A DNA stretch of 64,000 bases from Rhodobacteraceae bacterium M382 (GTDB taxonomy: Bacteria > Pseudomonadota > Alphaproteobacteria > Rhodobacterales > Rhodobacteraceae), in the NCBI GenBank assembly GCA_025141015.1, contig CP081098.1, positions 4,222,501 to 4,286,500 of the forward strand, written 5' to 3'. Positions 1 through 7,822 of this stretch are shown here, in pieces; position 1 is the first letter of the stretch, and each line of letters begins with the position of its first letter. The translations under genes and the position numbers were made by a program. Below the pieces are notes generated by a model. That model was not told the origin of the DNA and made no database searches. It saw nothing but the letters and a program-made list of their open reading frames with translations.

Positions 1-225
1 GATAAAACCGGGCGCAACAACGTGGCCCGCAGCATCGATCACAACCTCGCCCTCCAAAGGAAACTCGCTGACGGAAGCTATTTTGCCATCCTTAATGGCC
101 ACATTGCGGATCGCATCCAGACCGGTTTCGGGATCAATAACTCGACCATTCTCAAGGACAATATCGTTGGCGAATGCTGAGGTCACTGAAATGCTGAGCG
201 CCAATGCAGAAGCGAAAAATTTCAT
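1..225 (-). CDS. Exported amidohydrolase, N-terminal part (cut by window edge)
   Basis: Only the first 75 residues are present; the gene runs off the left edge. The start ATG is preceded by GGGAGA at good spacing. Residues 1-19 form a signal peptide (MKFF, then a hydrophobic stretch ending in AFA). The mature part opens with the typical metal-dependent amidohydrolase / D-aminoacylase entry: ENGRVIDPETGLDAIRNV, followed by IKDGKIASV and DAAGHVVAPGF, which is the small beta-sandwich of the family. The metal-binding HxH that normally follows lies outside the window. The substrate cannot be told; N-acyl-D-amino acid deacylase and dihydroorotase-like enzymes share this start. A periplasmic location is inferred from the signal peptide. 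Confidence 0.82.
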   Translation of the reverse strand, partial: MKFFASALALSISVTSAFANDIVLENGRVIDPETGLDAIRNVAIKDGKIASVSEFPLEGEVVIDAAGHVVAPGFI

Positions 226-558
226 AGAGTATCTCCCTATTTCGAACCTTAGGTGCTTGGCCGAGGCAACCATTGTTTCGGGCTGTGGACATTGAGATCC
301 AAATACGACGTGTCTAGAACCTGATGAGTACCTTCCAAACAGGCGGCAGTCTGCGCAAGTAAAATTCGTCCATGACGTGCATCCATCGCACGACACGGGT
401 GCTTTTCAATAAAATACTTGCATTGGATTTTTGTCACAAGGGGCCATTGCCCGCCACCGGCTGCAGCCTGCATCCTGATCCGTCACAGCGAAGGTCAGCT
501 TTCACAACCCTCGTCAATTGCCTAGCCTAAGACCCGAACAAATACCACCGAGGGCCGA
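226..558. other. Non-coding stretch between divergent genes
   Basis: This 333-base gap separates the minus-strand amidohydrolase start from the plus-strand pseudogene. I see no convincing coding frame, RNA gene or strong hairpin. The short open frames lack ribosome-binding sites and resemble no family I know. It should contain the amidohydrolase promoter. Confidence 0.4.
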
Positions 559-888
559 ATGAGGTGTTCTGCTTATATCGACAGGCGCGGATGGATTCAT
601 TGCCAGAACGGATAGCAGCGTTAATTGGCTACAACTGCTGGAAAACCAGAGGCTGATATGGACGAGAGTTATATCGACTTTGCGACCGCCATGAACACGG
701 TTGATTGCATGATCATGGGGCGCAAGTGCATGGAGAAGATCAGCAGCTTCGATCTTTCGCCCAAACAATGGCCTTATGGAACGATGAAGGTCATCGTTCT
801 AAGCAACACGGCTCAAACACCCCGGATCTGTCATATCGGGGATGCACCCCACATTGCCGACATTCGTCGCACCTCCAAAAACTCTTAG
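559..888 (+). pseudogene. Frameshifted dihydrofolate-reductase/RibD_C-like remnant
   Basis: Pieces of a RibD C-terminal/DHFR-like protein appear in two frames. Frame one from 559 gives MRCSAYI. A second frame from 587 gives ADGFIARTDSSVNWLQLL, matching the family's 'S-x-DGFIA-x-xD-x-S-x-WL' block. The first frame then resumes near 628 with YIDFATAMNTVDCMIMGRK (family: F-x-x-x-VD-x-x-x-MGRKT) and QWPYGTMKVIVLSNT. The C-terminal half of the domain is missing and the frame stops at 888. Two compensating frameshifts plus a truncation make a working protein unlikely. A sequencing error could explain the shifts but not the missing end. Confidence 0.72.
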
Positions 889-1144
889 GTCGTGACCATG
901 CACTGTGCGGGACACTGGGCGGGACAAAGCCGCCCCTCATCGGGATCAGTTTAACAGGGTCTTCCTGCGCCTTCCCGACATTGAGCGGCGGTTACGAATG
1001 CTGCAACGCGATCCATACACAGGAGACGCGCATGCGTTATGCAGAATTTTGGGGCGCGCATGACGACACAGCAGACGAAATGAGTTTCCACTGAGGCGAT
1101 TGAAACGGCAGATTTGAAAAACCCGTTGTCATGGCTTACAGAAT

Positions 1145-1162
1145 GTTACTTTATAAAATAAC
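1145..1162. promoter_or_regulatory. Candidate Zur operator upstream of the zur gene
   Basis: GTTACTTTATAAAATAAC is an 18-base palindrome with a single mismatched pair (GTTA-x-TTTATAAA-x-TAAC). It lies 26 bases before the ATG of the Zur-type gene. AT-rich palindromes with GTTA/TAAC arms are typical of Zur sites. Regulation of the downstream zinc operon, including autoregulation, is inferred from position and family. Confidence 0.6.
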
Positions 1163-1188
1163 GAACTTGAAATGATGGAGTCCAACAC

Positions 1189-1575
1189 ATGAGAAAACGC
1201 GCGGCGGCCCGGCAAGATGACGTCCTGAGCGTGCTAAAATCATGCGACAGGCCGATGACAGCCTACCAAATTCTTGAACGACTTCAGGTCGGGGAACCTG
1301 ACATTGCCCCGCCGACCGTTTATCGCACGCTTTCGGCGTTGACCGATCAGGGACGTGCGCATCGTTTGGAATCCATCAAGGCCTTTGTCCCGTGTCGCTG
1401 CAGTCACGTTGAAAGTGTGCCTGTTCTCGCGATCTGCGAGGATTGCGGGTCGGTCGATGAACACGATGGAAGCGACCTCCTGCCACAACTCACAGCGCTC
1501 ACAGATCAAACTGCATTTCGCGCGGATCGGCACATTGTTGAGATTCACGGGCAGTGCAGGACCTGCGCGGCCTAA
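1189..1575 (+). CDS. zur: Fur-family zinc regulator (Zur-type)
   Basis: A 128-residue Fur-family repressor. The N-terminal winged helix (about 1-75) contains MTAYQILERL and the recognition region PPTVYRTLSALTDQG. The C-terminal dimer domain carries two CxxC pairs, CEDC (about 83-86) and CRTC (about 124-127), which build the structural zinc site, plus CRCSH around 64-68. Full-length Fur has a longer HHDH-rich metal region; this short form with a Pro-Pro-Thr-Val-Tyr recognition helix fits Zur. It is the first gene of a run of zinc-uptake-like genes and sits behind a palindromic operator candidate. In Zur family members, Zn-bound protein represses uptake genes. Its specificity for zinc over iron is inferred. 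Confidence 0.85.
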   Translation: MRKRAAARQDDVLSVLKSCDRPMTAYQILERLQVGEPDIAPPTVYRTLSALTDQGRAHRLESIKAFVPCRCSHVESVPVLAICEDCGSVDEHDGSDLLPQLTALTDQTAFRADRHIVEIHGQCRTCAA

Positions 1576-1607
1576 CCCACCCTGCTTTCAATCATACCGG
1601 ATTTATC

Positions 1608-2174
1608 ATGAAACAGTCCCTATCTCTCTTTGCTCTCCTTGCAACGCTGCCTGCATTTGCCGAAGACACACGTCAGCTTGACGCCCATGAACATGGCGTT
1701 GGGGCGCTGAACATTGCGATTGATGGAAATATGGTCGCGATGGAGTTCCATGCCCCTGGCGCGGATATTGTGGGATTCGAGTATATAGCGGAAACTGACG
1801 CTGATCTCGCCGCGATTGATGCAGCCGTATCGACCTTGGGTTCACCACTTGATCTATTCGTTTTACCCGCTGGCGCTGGCTGTACGGTAACTGCTGCTCA
1901 GGCAGAATTGGAAAGTGATGACGAACACGACGAACATGAAGAAGAACATCATGGCGACGACCATGATGAACATGCCGACGAAGCGGGTCACACCGAATTC
2001 CACGCGGAATATACGCTGACCTGCGGCAAACCCGAAGCGTTGACTGAGATTACCTTTGCCTATTTTGAAGCGTTCCCGAACGCAAAAGAGGTCGACGTTC
2101 AGATCATCAGTGCCTCTGGGGCACAGGCATATGAAGTGGAACGCGATGCGCCTGTGTTAGATCTTGGGCGCTGA
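1608..2174 (+). CDS. zrgA: Periplasmic His-rich zinc-binding protein (ZrgA/DUF2796)
   Basis: 188 residues. The start is the ATG of MKQSLSLFALLATLPAFA, a clear signal peptide; the open frame extends upstream but overlaps the regulator gene. After the cleavage site comes QLDAHEHGVGALNIAIDG, the signature opening of DUF2796/ZrgA proteins. Residues about 105-130 are a His/Asp/Glu-rich segment (DEHDEHEEEHHGDDHDEHAD) well suited to capturing zinc. The end (TLTCGKPEALTEITFAYFE, FPNAKEVDVQ) is also family-like. In Vibrio cholerae ZrgA belongs to the zinc-regulated ZrgABCDE uptake system. Here it follows the Zur-type gene by 32 bases and precedes an ABC ATPase and permease. Confidence 0.85.
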   Translation: MKQSLSLFALLATLPAFAEDTRQLDAHEHGVGALNIAIDGNMVAMEFHAPGADIVGFEYIAETDADLAAIDAAVSTLGSPLDLFVLPAGAGCTVTAAQAELESDDEHDEHEEEHHGDDHDEHADEAGHTEFHAEYTLTCGKPEALTEITFAYFEAFPNAKEVDVQIISASGAQAYEVERDAPVLDLGR

Positions 2175-2180
2175 ACTCAG

Positions 2181-2876
2181 GTGACACAGGCGGTTCTTTC
2201 ACTTTCGGATGTCAGTTTCCAATGGCCGGGGCGGGCAGGGTTTTCCCTGACCGTGCCCGATTTTTCGGTCTCAAAGGGTGAGTCGGTGTTGTTGCTGGGG
2301 GAAAGCGGGTCGGGAAAGTCGACACTCTTGTCGTTGATCTGTGGCACAATTCTACCGAACAGGGGTGTTATCACAGCCGCGAACCAAGATGTCACGGCGT
2401 TGTCTGGTGGTGCGCGTGACAGGTTTCGGGTCGAACAGATCGGCGTGATTTTTCAGCAGTTCAATTTGCTGCCTTTTGGCGCGGTTATGGACAACATCCT
2501 TCTCCCTTTGCGCTTTGCTCCCGAACGCCGCAAACGCGCAGGGAATACCAAGCAAGAGGCGGTACGTCTTTGCGCGGCGTTGGGTCTGCCGCAAGGGGTG
2601 ATCCGCGCCAAGGCCAACACCCTGAGCGTGGGTCAGCAACAGCGCGTGGCGGTTGCACGGGCTCTGATCGGGCAACCGCCCTTGATCATCGCGGATGAAC
2701 CGACGTCGGCGCTGGATGCCAACAGTCAAACTGCATTTCTCGACCTGCTGTTTGAACAGATAGACGCGCACCAAACCTCGCTTTTGATGGTCAGTCATGA
2801 TCCCCGCCTTGGGGAGCGCTTTGACCGCGTTGTCCGTATGGAAGATATTGCACATATTGAAAGGGCGGCGGCATGA
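2181..2876 (+). CDS. ABC transporter ATP-binding protein (LolD/MacB type)
   Basis: 231 residues from a GTG start six bases after the ZrgA-like stop. Walker A is GESGSGKST (about 38-46), the Q-loop is FQQFNLLPFG, the signature is LSVGQQQRVAVARAL, Walker B is LIIADEPTSALD and the H-loop is MVSHD. All catalytic residues are intact. Length and the FQQFNLLP segment place it with the LolD/MacB/FtsE-like exporters that pair with FtsX-type permeases. Its stop overlaps the next start (ATGA), so ATPase and permease are translationally coupled. The link to zinc is drawn from the neighbours, not from this sequence alone. Confidence 0.9.
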   Translation: MTQAVLSLSDVSFQWPGRAGFSLTVPDFSVSKGESVLLLGESGSGKSTLLSLICGTILPNRGVITAANQDVTALSGGARDRFRVEQIGVIFQQFNLLPFGAVMDNILLPLRFAPERRKRAGNTKQEAVRLCAALGLPQGVIRAKANTLSVGQQQRVAVARALIGQPPLIIADEPTSALDANSQTAFLDLLFEQIDAHQTSLLMVSHDPRLGERFDRVVRMEDIAHIERAAA

Positions 2877-4123
2877 TTTTTCGCCTCGCCATCGCGTCGC
2901 TGTTTGCCCGCGCTCTGACAGTTGGCATGACCATTCTTGCAATCGCTCTGTCCGTGGCGCTTTTTCTTGGTGTTGAAAAGGTGCGCACAGGGGCCAAAGC
3001 CAGCTTTGCCGACACGATTTCCGGGACTGATTTGATTGTTGGTGCGCGCTCTGGTTCCGTGCAGCTGTTGCTTTACTCGGTATTCCGCATTGGCAACGCG
3101 ACGAACAATGTGACGTGGGAGAGCTATCAAGACATCGCAGCGCGACCCGATGTCGATTGGATTGTTCCGATTTCATTGGGGGACAGCCATCGCCAGTTTC
3201 GGGTCATGGGCACGACCCATGCTTTTTTTGAACATTACAAATATCGCAGAGGCAAATCCCTGGAAATCGCTGATGGTGCCATTTTGGACGATCTGTTTGA
3301 CACGGTTATCGGCGCAGATGTCGCCGCGTCTCTGGGCTATACCGTAGATGACCCGATCGTTGTTGCGCATGGGCTCGCCTCTTTCACAGAACACAAGGAT
3401 CAGCCTTTCCGCGTGTCAGGTATTCTGAAAAAGACGGGTACTCCTGTGGATCGCACTGTGATCGTGAGCATGGAAGCGATTGAGGCGATCCACGTTGATT
3501 GGCAAGGCGGCGCACAAGTTCCGGGTCAATCTACACCTGTCGACGCGATCCGTGCCATGAATCTGACGCCAAAAGCTGTGACTGCCGCCCTTGTTGGCGT
3601 CAAAAGCCCTTTGCGGAGCTTTGCCCTACAGCGGGCGATCAACGAGTATTCAAAAGAACCGTTGCTTGCGATCTTGCCCGGTGTCGCCCTGCAAGAGCTT
3701 TGGGGCATTGTCGGAATTGCGGAAACAGCCCTTTTGGCGGTATCTGCTATGGTGGTTGTCACTGCGCTGATCGGCATGATGGCCACAATTTTTTCGAGCC
3801 TCAATGAACGCCGCCGCGAGATGGCGATCTATCGGGCCATGGGCGCGCGGCCTGTAACAATCCTCGGCATGCTGGTTTTTGAAGCAACGATAATTGCAAC
3901 CATCGGTGCTTTGCTTGGGCTGGCGCTTCTCTACGTGGGCCTGATTTTGGCGCAGCCTATTGTCGACAGTGCTTTTGGTCTTTGGCTGCCGATTGATGCG
4001 CCCGCGATGCGCGAAGTCTGGGTCATGCTCGGTGTCGTCTGTGCTGGCGCAATCGTGAGCCTTGTACCTGCACTACGGGCTTACCGAATGTCTGTTGCCG
4101 ATGGTATGATGGTAAAAACCTGA
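2873..4123 (+). CDS. FtsX/MacB-like ABC permease
   Basis: 416 residues with the four-helix FtsX layout. One N-terminal membrane helix (LTVGMTILAIALSVALFLGV) is followed by a long extracytoplasmic MacB_PCD-like domain (about 35-270, with TDLIVGARSGSVQLL) and three helices near the C-terminus (TALLAVSAMVVVTALIGMM, EATIIATIGALLGLALLYVG, GVVCAGAIVSLVPAL). The coupling segment LNERRREMAIYRAMGARPVTI is characteristic of FtsX permeases contacting their ATPase. It overlaps the ATPase gene by four bases. Such transporters act mechanically on periplasmic partners rather than as classic importers. Here the partners are likely the ZrgA-like and DUF3299 proteins. Confidence 0.9.
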   Translation: MIFRLAIASLFARALTVGMTILAIALSVALFLGVEKVRTGAKASFADTISGTDLIVGARSGSVQLLLYSVFRIGNATNNVTWESYQDIAARPDVDWIVPISLGDSHRQFRVMGTTHAFFEHYKYRRGKSLEIADGAILDDLFDTVIGADVAASLGYTVDDPIVVAHGLASFTEHKDQPFRVSGILKKTGTPVDRTVIVSMEAIEAIHVDWQGGAQVPGQSTPVDAIRAMNLTPKAVTAALVGVKSPLRSFALQRAINEYSKEPLLAILPGVALQELWGIVGIAETALLAVSAMVVVTALIGMMATIFSSLNERRREMAIYRAMGARPVTILGMLVFEATIIATIGALLGLALLYVGLILAQPIVDSAFGLWLPIDAPAMREVWVMLGVVCAGAIVSLVPALRAYRMSVADGMMVKT

Positions 4124-4133
4124 TGCTGAACCT

Positions 4134-4601
4134 ATGGGTTTTCAAAGGATGAATCGTAGGTCGACACAGATGCTTTTGACCGGCGCTGCGATTACGCCAC
4201 AGTCGACGCTTGCGGCGACACCGCAAGAGATCATGTGGAACGATCTTATTTCACCTGGTGTGGCGTATTCCGAAATTATCGGCCAAGGCGAGATGGACGA
4301 AACCAACGACCAGCGGACTTCGATCGACGATGCAGATGCCGCCAAATTGAACGAAGAACTTGACGGCGCGTACATAAAAATGCCCGGGCTCGTTGTTCCC
4401 TTTGACCTTGGCCCGGAAGGCGTGACAGACTTTATGCCCGTGCCTTATTTCGGCGCATGTATCCACACGCCTCGGCCAACCGATAATCTATGGGACCCCA
4501 TTTGGGTCACTGGGCTGATGCGCACACAATTGCCATCCACCAATCTTAGCCAGACTGGATACGCGATCACGGCCGATGAAATGGAGATCTATGTATGGTG
4601 A
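4134..4601 (+). CDS. DUF3299 protein, first tandem copy
   Basis: Up to 155 residues. Two starts are possible: ATG 4134, or ATG 4149 (MNRRSTQMLLTGAA), which begins a Tat-like export signal with RR then a hydrophobic stretch. Neither has ideal Shine-Dalgarno spacing. The body shows the DUF3299 core: IKMPGLVVPFDLGPEGVTDF and VPYFGACIHTPRP, with Cys and His in a G-A-C-I-H motif. DUF3299 proteins are exported and found beside FtsX/LolD-type ABC systems. It is 43% or so alike by eye to the next gene, so the pair is a tandem duplication. Its biochemical role is unknown. Confidence 0.8.
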   Translation: MGFQRMNRRSTQMLLTGAAITPQSTLAATPQEIMWNDLISPGVAYSEIIGQGEMDETNDQRTSIDDADAAKLNEELDGAYIKMPGLVVPFDLGPEGVTDFMPVPYFGACIHTPRPTDNLWDPIWVTGLMRTQLPSTNLSQTGYAITADEMEIYVW

Positions 4602-5098
4602 GCAAACTTTTTAAAAGACGTATGGTTTTGGCCAGCATGGCTGCGACTATGCTCGTGCCCGGAAATGCGCGGGCCGAAGATTTCATCGACCTCGTTTGGG
4701 AAGACCTGCTCCCCGAAAACGAAACAGCGATCCCCAACTCGTTACGTGGGTTCATTGAACACGACAACAATAGCCTCTCAAGTCAACAGCCGACGTCCAG
4801 TGGCGTTCGGGCGGACTGGAATGGGAAAGTCGTTCGCTTGCCCGGATACATTGTTCCGGTCGACTATGACGGCACCGGTGTCACGGCGTTTCTGCTTGTG
4901 CCTTATGTTGGAGCTTGCGTGCATGTACCGCCACCTCCCGCCAATCAATTGGTCTTTGTAACGACAGAAACCCCCTATGAAAGCGCTGGCCTGTTCGAGG
5001 CGGTCAACGTGATTGGGAAGTTTAGCGTGTCGTCCATTCAGACCCAGCTCGCCGACGTTGGGTATATCCTGTCGGCAGATGATATCGAACCATTCTAA
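4595..5098 (+). CDS. DUF3299 protein, second tandem copy
   Basis: 167 residues, starting at an ATG that overlaps the end of the first copy by seven bases. The N-terminus (KLFKRRMVLASMAATMLVPGNARA) is an export signal with an RR pair. The core VRLPGYIVPVDYDGTGVTAF and VPYVGACVHVPPPP matches the DUF3299 pattern, again with G-A-C-V-H, where Cys and His could bind metal. Last gene of the zinc-type operon: regulator, His-rich binder, ATPase, permease and two DUF3299 proteins, all closely spaced or overlapping. A hairpin without a T-run lies about 360 bases downstream. Confidence 0.82.
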   Translation: MVSKLFKRRMVLASMAATMLVPGNARAEDFIDLVWEDLLPENETAIPNSLRGFIEHDNNSLSSQQPTSSGVRADWNGKVVRLPGYIVPVDYDGTGVTAFLLVPYVGACVHVPPPPANQLVFVTTETPYESAGLFEAVNVIGKFSVSSIQTQLADVGYILSADDIEPF

Positions 5099-5632
5099 GG
5101 TAAGTGCCAGCTGAGCATCAGGAACATCACGCTGCTGATACCAACGTTCAAATCCATATTCTGTTTGCCAGGAATACGTTTTACCAAGGTGACCCAAATT
5201 TAAGCCGAAACCTCACAAACCGCCATTGATACCCTGCACAGCGTTCGTCAGTTTGAGCTCAGAACTGTCATGCGGTGCCACAGCAGGCCCCTCTGAAACC
5301 TCACTGATTGAAGATCGGCTTTCAGCATTGCTGCCTGATTGCTTGGCGACTGCGGAGAAGGACCGGCGATGGGTGAAAGAACCATCCTCTCGCAGTGGTC
5401 ACAATGACCGCTGGCCATGGACAGCTTCCTTAGTGGCCGTGTGTGAAAACGAGGCACCACCCCTCCCCACGAACCGGGGTGGGTTCCCTACTATTGAGCG
5501 TGTCTAAAGTGGAAAATGGGAGTCCGCGGCCCGTCGTCGGGGCCCGCGCCATTCGGCCGCGACCATTCGTGCGTTGCGTCTTATAGTCAATATTGGTAAA
5601 AAAGCTTTACCACCTCGAGAGGAATCGCTTCT
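5099..5632. other. Intergenic region between the zinc operon and lldD
   Basis: A 534-base stretch without a convincing gene. An open frame at 5226-5507 has no ribosome-binding site or recognisable motif. A perfect seven-base stem, CCACCCC (5457-5463) with GGGGTGG (5476-5482), could be a weak terminator. The last 40 bases hold the lldD operator candidate. The change in base composition near 5.5 kb suggests an old junction between accessory DNA and core DNA (impression only, not computed). Confidence 0.4.
5594..5612. promoter_or_regulatory. Operator-like palindrome before lldD
   Basis: TGGTAAA-AAAGC-TTTACCA is a perfect seven-base inverted repeat with a five-base spacer, ending 20 bases before the lldD start. 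TGGT/ACCA arms are typical of GntR-family (FadR/LldR/PdhR subfamily) operators. No such regulator gene is adjacent, so the binding protein would be encoded elsewhere. Confidence 0.55.
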
Positions 5633-6796
5633 ATGCCCGTGATTACGAATATTGATGATCTCAAACGCATCTATCAGCGCCGGGTCCCCCGGATGTTCTA
5701 TGACTACGCGGAAAGCGGCAGCTGGAGCGAGCTTACCTTTCGTGAGAACACCACCGACTTCGACCTACTGCGCCTGCGCCAACGGGTGGCAATAGACATG
5801 ACCGGCCGCAGCACGGCCAGCCAGATGATCGGTCAGGACGTTTCTATGCCCGTCGCATTGGCACCTGTTGGATTGACTGGTATGCAGCACGCCGATGGCG
5901 AAATCAAAGCCGCCCGCGCTGCTGAGAATTTCGGGGTTCCCTACACACTGTCCACCATGTCGATCTGCTCGATCGAAGATGTCGCCGAACACACGTCAAA
6001 ACCGTTCTGGATGCAGGTATATACCCTCAAGGACGATGATTTCATGCAACGGCTGTTTGATCGGGCCAAGGACGCCAAATGTTCCGCCGCAGTGATCACC
6101 GTGGACCTTCAGCTTTTGGGTCAACGCCACAAGGATCTCAAAAACGGCCTGTCGGCTCCCCCCAAACTCACTGTCAAATCTGTCACCAACATGATGACCA
6201 AGGTCCAATGGGGCCTTGGAATGCTGGGAACCAAACGACGCTTCTTTGGCAATATCGTCGGCCACGCCAAGGGCGTCAAAGACCCTTCGTCGCTCAGCAC
6301 ATGGACCGCCGAAGCCTTTGATCAGGCCCTGGATTGGGATCGAATCCGCGAGTTTCGCAAAATGTGGGACGGACCGCTGATCATCAAGGGCATCCTGGAC
6401 GCCGAAGACGCCAAGGCTGCGCTGAATGTCGGTGCGGATGCGATTATCGTCTCCAACCATGGGGGGCGCCAACTGGACGGCGCACTCAGCGCCATCCGTG
6501 CCCTGCCCTCCATCATGGATGCGGTGGGAGACAAGATCGAGGTCCACCTGGACAGCGGCATCCGCTCTGGCCAGGACGTGCTCAAGGCCCTGTCGCTGGG
6601 TGCCAAAGGCACCTATATCGGACGTGCCTATGTTTACGGACTGGGCGCGATGGGGGAACAGGGCGTCACCAAGGCGCTGGAGGTCATCCACAAGGAACTC
6701 GACACCTCGATGGGCCTGTGCGGCGTGCGCAAGGTGTCCGATCTTGGCCGTGACAACATGCTGGTCCCCGAAGATTTCGCCGGTCGTTGGGCCTGA
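5633..6796 (+). CDS. lldD: L-lactate dehydrogenase (FMN, quinone/cytochrome-linked)
   Basis: 387 residues, the usual length for LldD. Start ATG follows AGAGGAA at good spacing. It is a TIM-barrel alpha-hydroxyacid dehydrogenase: MFYDYAESGSWSE at the N-terminus, PVALAPVGLTGMQHADGE for FMN binding, WMQVYTLKD, ITVDLQLLGQRHKD, and the catalytic-base block IIVSNHGGRQLDGA (His about 279) with the substrate arginine. The end, VHLDSGIRSGQDVLKALSLGA and IGRAYVYGLGA, binds FMN phosphate. It oxidises L-lactate to pyruvate and passes electrons to the respiratory chain at the inner membrane. No lactate permease or regulator is adjacent; control probably acts through the upstream palindrome. Confidence 0.93.
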   Translation: MPVITNIDDLKRIYQRRVPRMFYDYAESGSWSELTFRENTTDFDLLRLRQRVAIDMTGRSTASQMIGQDVSMPVALAPVGLTGMQHADGEIKAARAAENFGVPYTLSTMSICSIEDVAEHTSKPFWMQVYTLKDDDFMQRLFDRAKDAKCSAAVITVDLQLLGQRHKDLKNGLSAPPKLTVKSVTNMMTKVQWGLGMLGTKRRFFGNIVGHAKGVKDPSSLSTWTAEAFDQALDWDRIREFRKMWDGPLIIKGILDAEDAKAALNVGADAIIVSNHGGRQLDGALSAIRALPSIMDAVGDKIEVHLDSGIRSGQDVLKALSLGAKGTYIGRAYVYGLGAMGEQGVTKALEVIHKELDTSMGLCGVRKVSDLGRDNMLVPEDFAGRWA

Positions 6797-6812
6797 GGAG
6801 ATTGGTAAACTT

Positions 6813-6846
6813 GCTTTCCCGGGTGGATTTCATGCCCCGGGAAAGC
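6813..6846 (+). terminator. Hairpin downstream of lldD
   Basis: A perfect 11-base stem, GCTTTCCCGGG with CCCGGGAAAGC, and a 12-base loop, beginning 16 bases after the lldD stop. There is no clear T-run after it, so it may stabilise the 3' end rather than terminate by itself. Confidence 0.5.
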
Positions 6847-7045
6847 ATGCGCGGAACACCCTGGAATGGTGAGGTGCACAACCAGTCCTCAACTGGGGCC
6901 CGAACCCGGCGTCACCTGAACACGAACAGGCCGCCGAATTTGCAGCGATTGCCCCTTCCCAACCCCGGCAAAACCGTCTATATGCGCGGCTTCACGCGGG
7001 GATACAGCCTTGGAGGATCCCTGCCCTAACATTTGGAGAATTATC

Positions 7046-7684
7046 ATGGCTGGAGAGATTCCTGATCTCGTAGCTCTGGAACGGACGGGGACAGGCAAGG
7101 GCGCCGCTCGTCAGGCACGCCGCGACGGCATGGTTCCGGGTATCGTTTTTGGTGGCGACGTTGACCCGCTGGCAATCAACATCCCGTTCAACGAACTGCT
7201 GAAGAAGCTGAAAGCAGGCCGTTTCAAGTCGACCCTGTTCAACCTGAAGGTTGAAGGCCACGACGATGTGCGTGTGATCTGCCGCGACGTTCAGCGTGAC
7301 GTTGTCAAAGACCTGCCCACCCACCTGGACCTGATGCGCCTGCGCCGCACCTCGAAAATCAACCTGTTCATCCCGGTTGAATTCATCAACGAGGAAGAAG
7401 CGCCCGGCATCAAAAAGGGCGGTGTTCTGACTATTGTTCGCCCCGAAGTCGAGCTGGTCGTGACCGCCGGCGACATCCCCGAGAAACTGACCGTCGATCT
7501 GACAGGTCTGGAAATCGGCGACACCGTAACGATCTCGTCCATCACGTTGCCCCAGGGCAGCAAGCCGACCATCGACCGTGACTTTGTCATCGGCAACCTT
7601 CAGGCTCCGTCGGGCCTGCGGTCGGCTGACGATGAAGAGAGCGAAGAAGGCGAAGCAGAAGTCGAAGTGGCTGCAGAAGAATAA
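7046..7684 (+). CDS. rplY: 50S ribosomal protein L25 (CTC type)
   Basis: 212 residues, the long form with a C-terminal TL5/CTC domain. The open frame extends upstream, but ATG 7046 ([21 protein letters not shown]) with TTTGGAGAA before it is the natural start. The N-terminal 5S-rRNA-binding domain contains [17 protein letters not shown]. The C-terminal domain contains [20 protein letters not shown] and [14 protein letters not shown]. The tail is acidic ([16 protein letters not shown]), as in alphaproteobacteria. It binds 5S rRNA in the large subunit. It is followed by a strong terminator and then pth; rplY-pth is the usual pairing. Confidence 0.95.
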   Translation: MAGEIPDLVALERTGTGKGAARQARRDGMVPGIVFGGDVDPLAINIPFNELLKKLKAGRFKSTLFNLKVEGHDDVRVICRDVQRDVVKDLPTHLDLMRLRRTSKINLFIPVEFINEEEAPGIKKGGVLTIVRPEVELVVTAGDIPEKLTVDLTGLEIGDTVTISSITLPQGSKPTIDRDFVIGNLQAPSGLRSADDEESEEGEAEVEVAAEE

Positions 7685-7716
7685 GATCTCATTGCCCCTG
7701 TGGCATGATGATTGTG

Positions 7717-7745
7717 AACGGGACCCAGTCGGGTCCCGTTTTTCG
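7717..7745 (+). terminator. Rho-independent terminator after rplY
   Basis: AACGGGACCC, loop AGTC, GGGTCCCGTT, then a T-run. A ten-base perfect stem 33 bases after the rplY stop. It separates rplY from pth transcriptionally. Confidence 0.88.
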
Positions 7746-7822
7746 TTAATCTGCCTTGTCACTGGAATTCCGAGCTGTTTACAGGCATTAGACGTCCCAT
7801 AGGTTTGTCGGAGAACTCTGCC

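Noticed and set aside
889-1144. Possible transposase fragment (reading L-P-D-I-E-R-R-L-R-M-L-Q near 970)
   Set aside because: Too short and no conserved catalytic motif; no inverted repeats bound it.
5226-5507. Possible small gene between the DUF3299 pair and lldD
   Set aside because: No ribosome-binding site, no domain, and composition unlike the neighbours.
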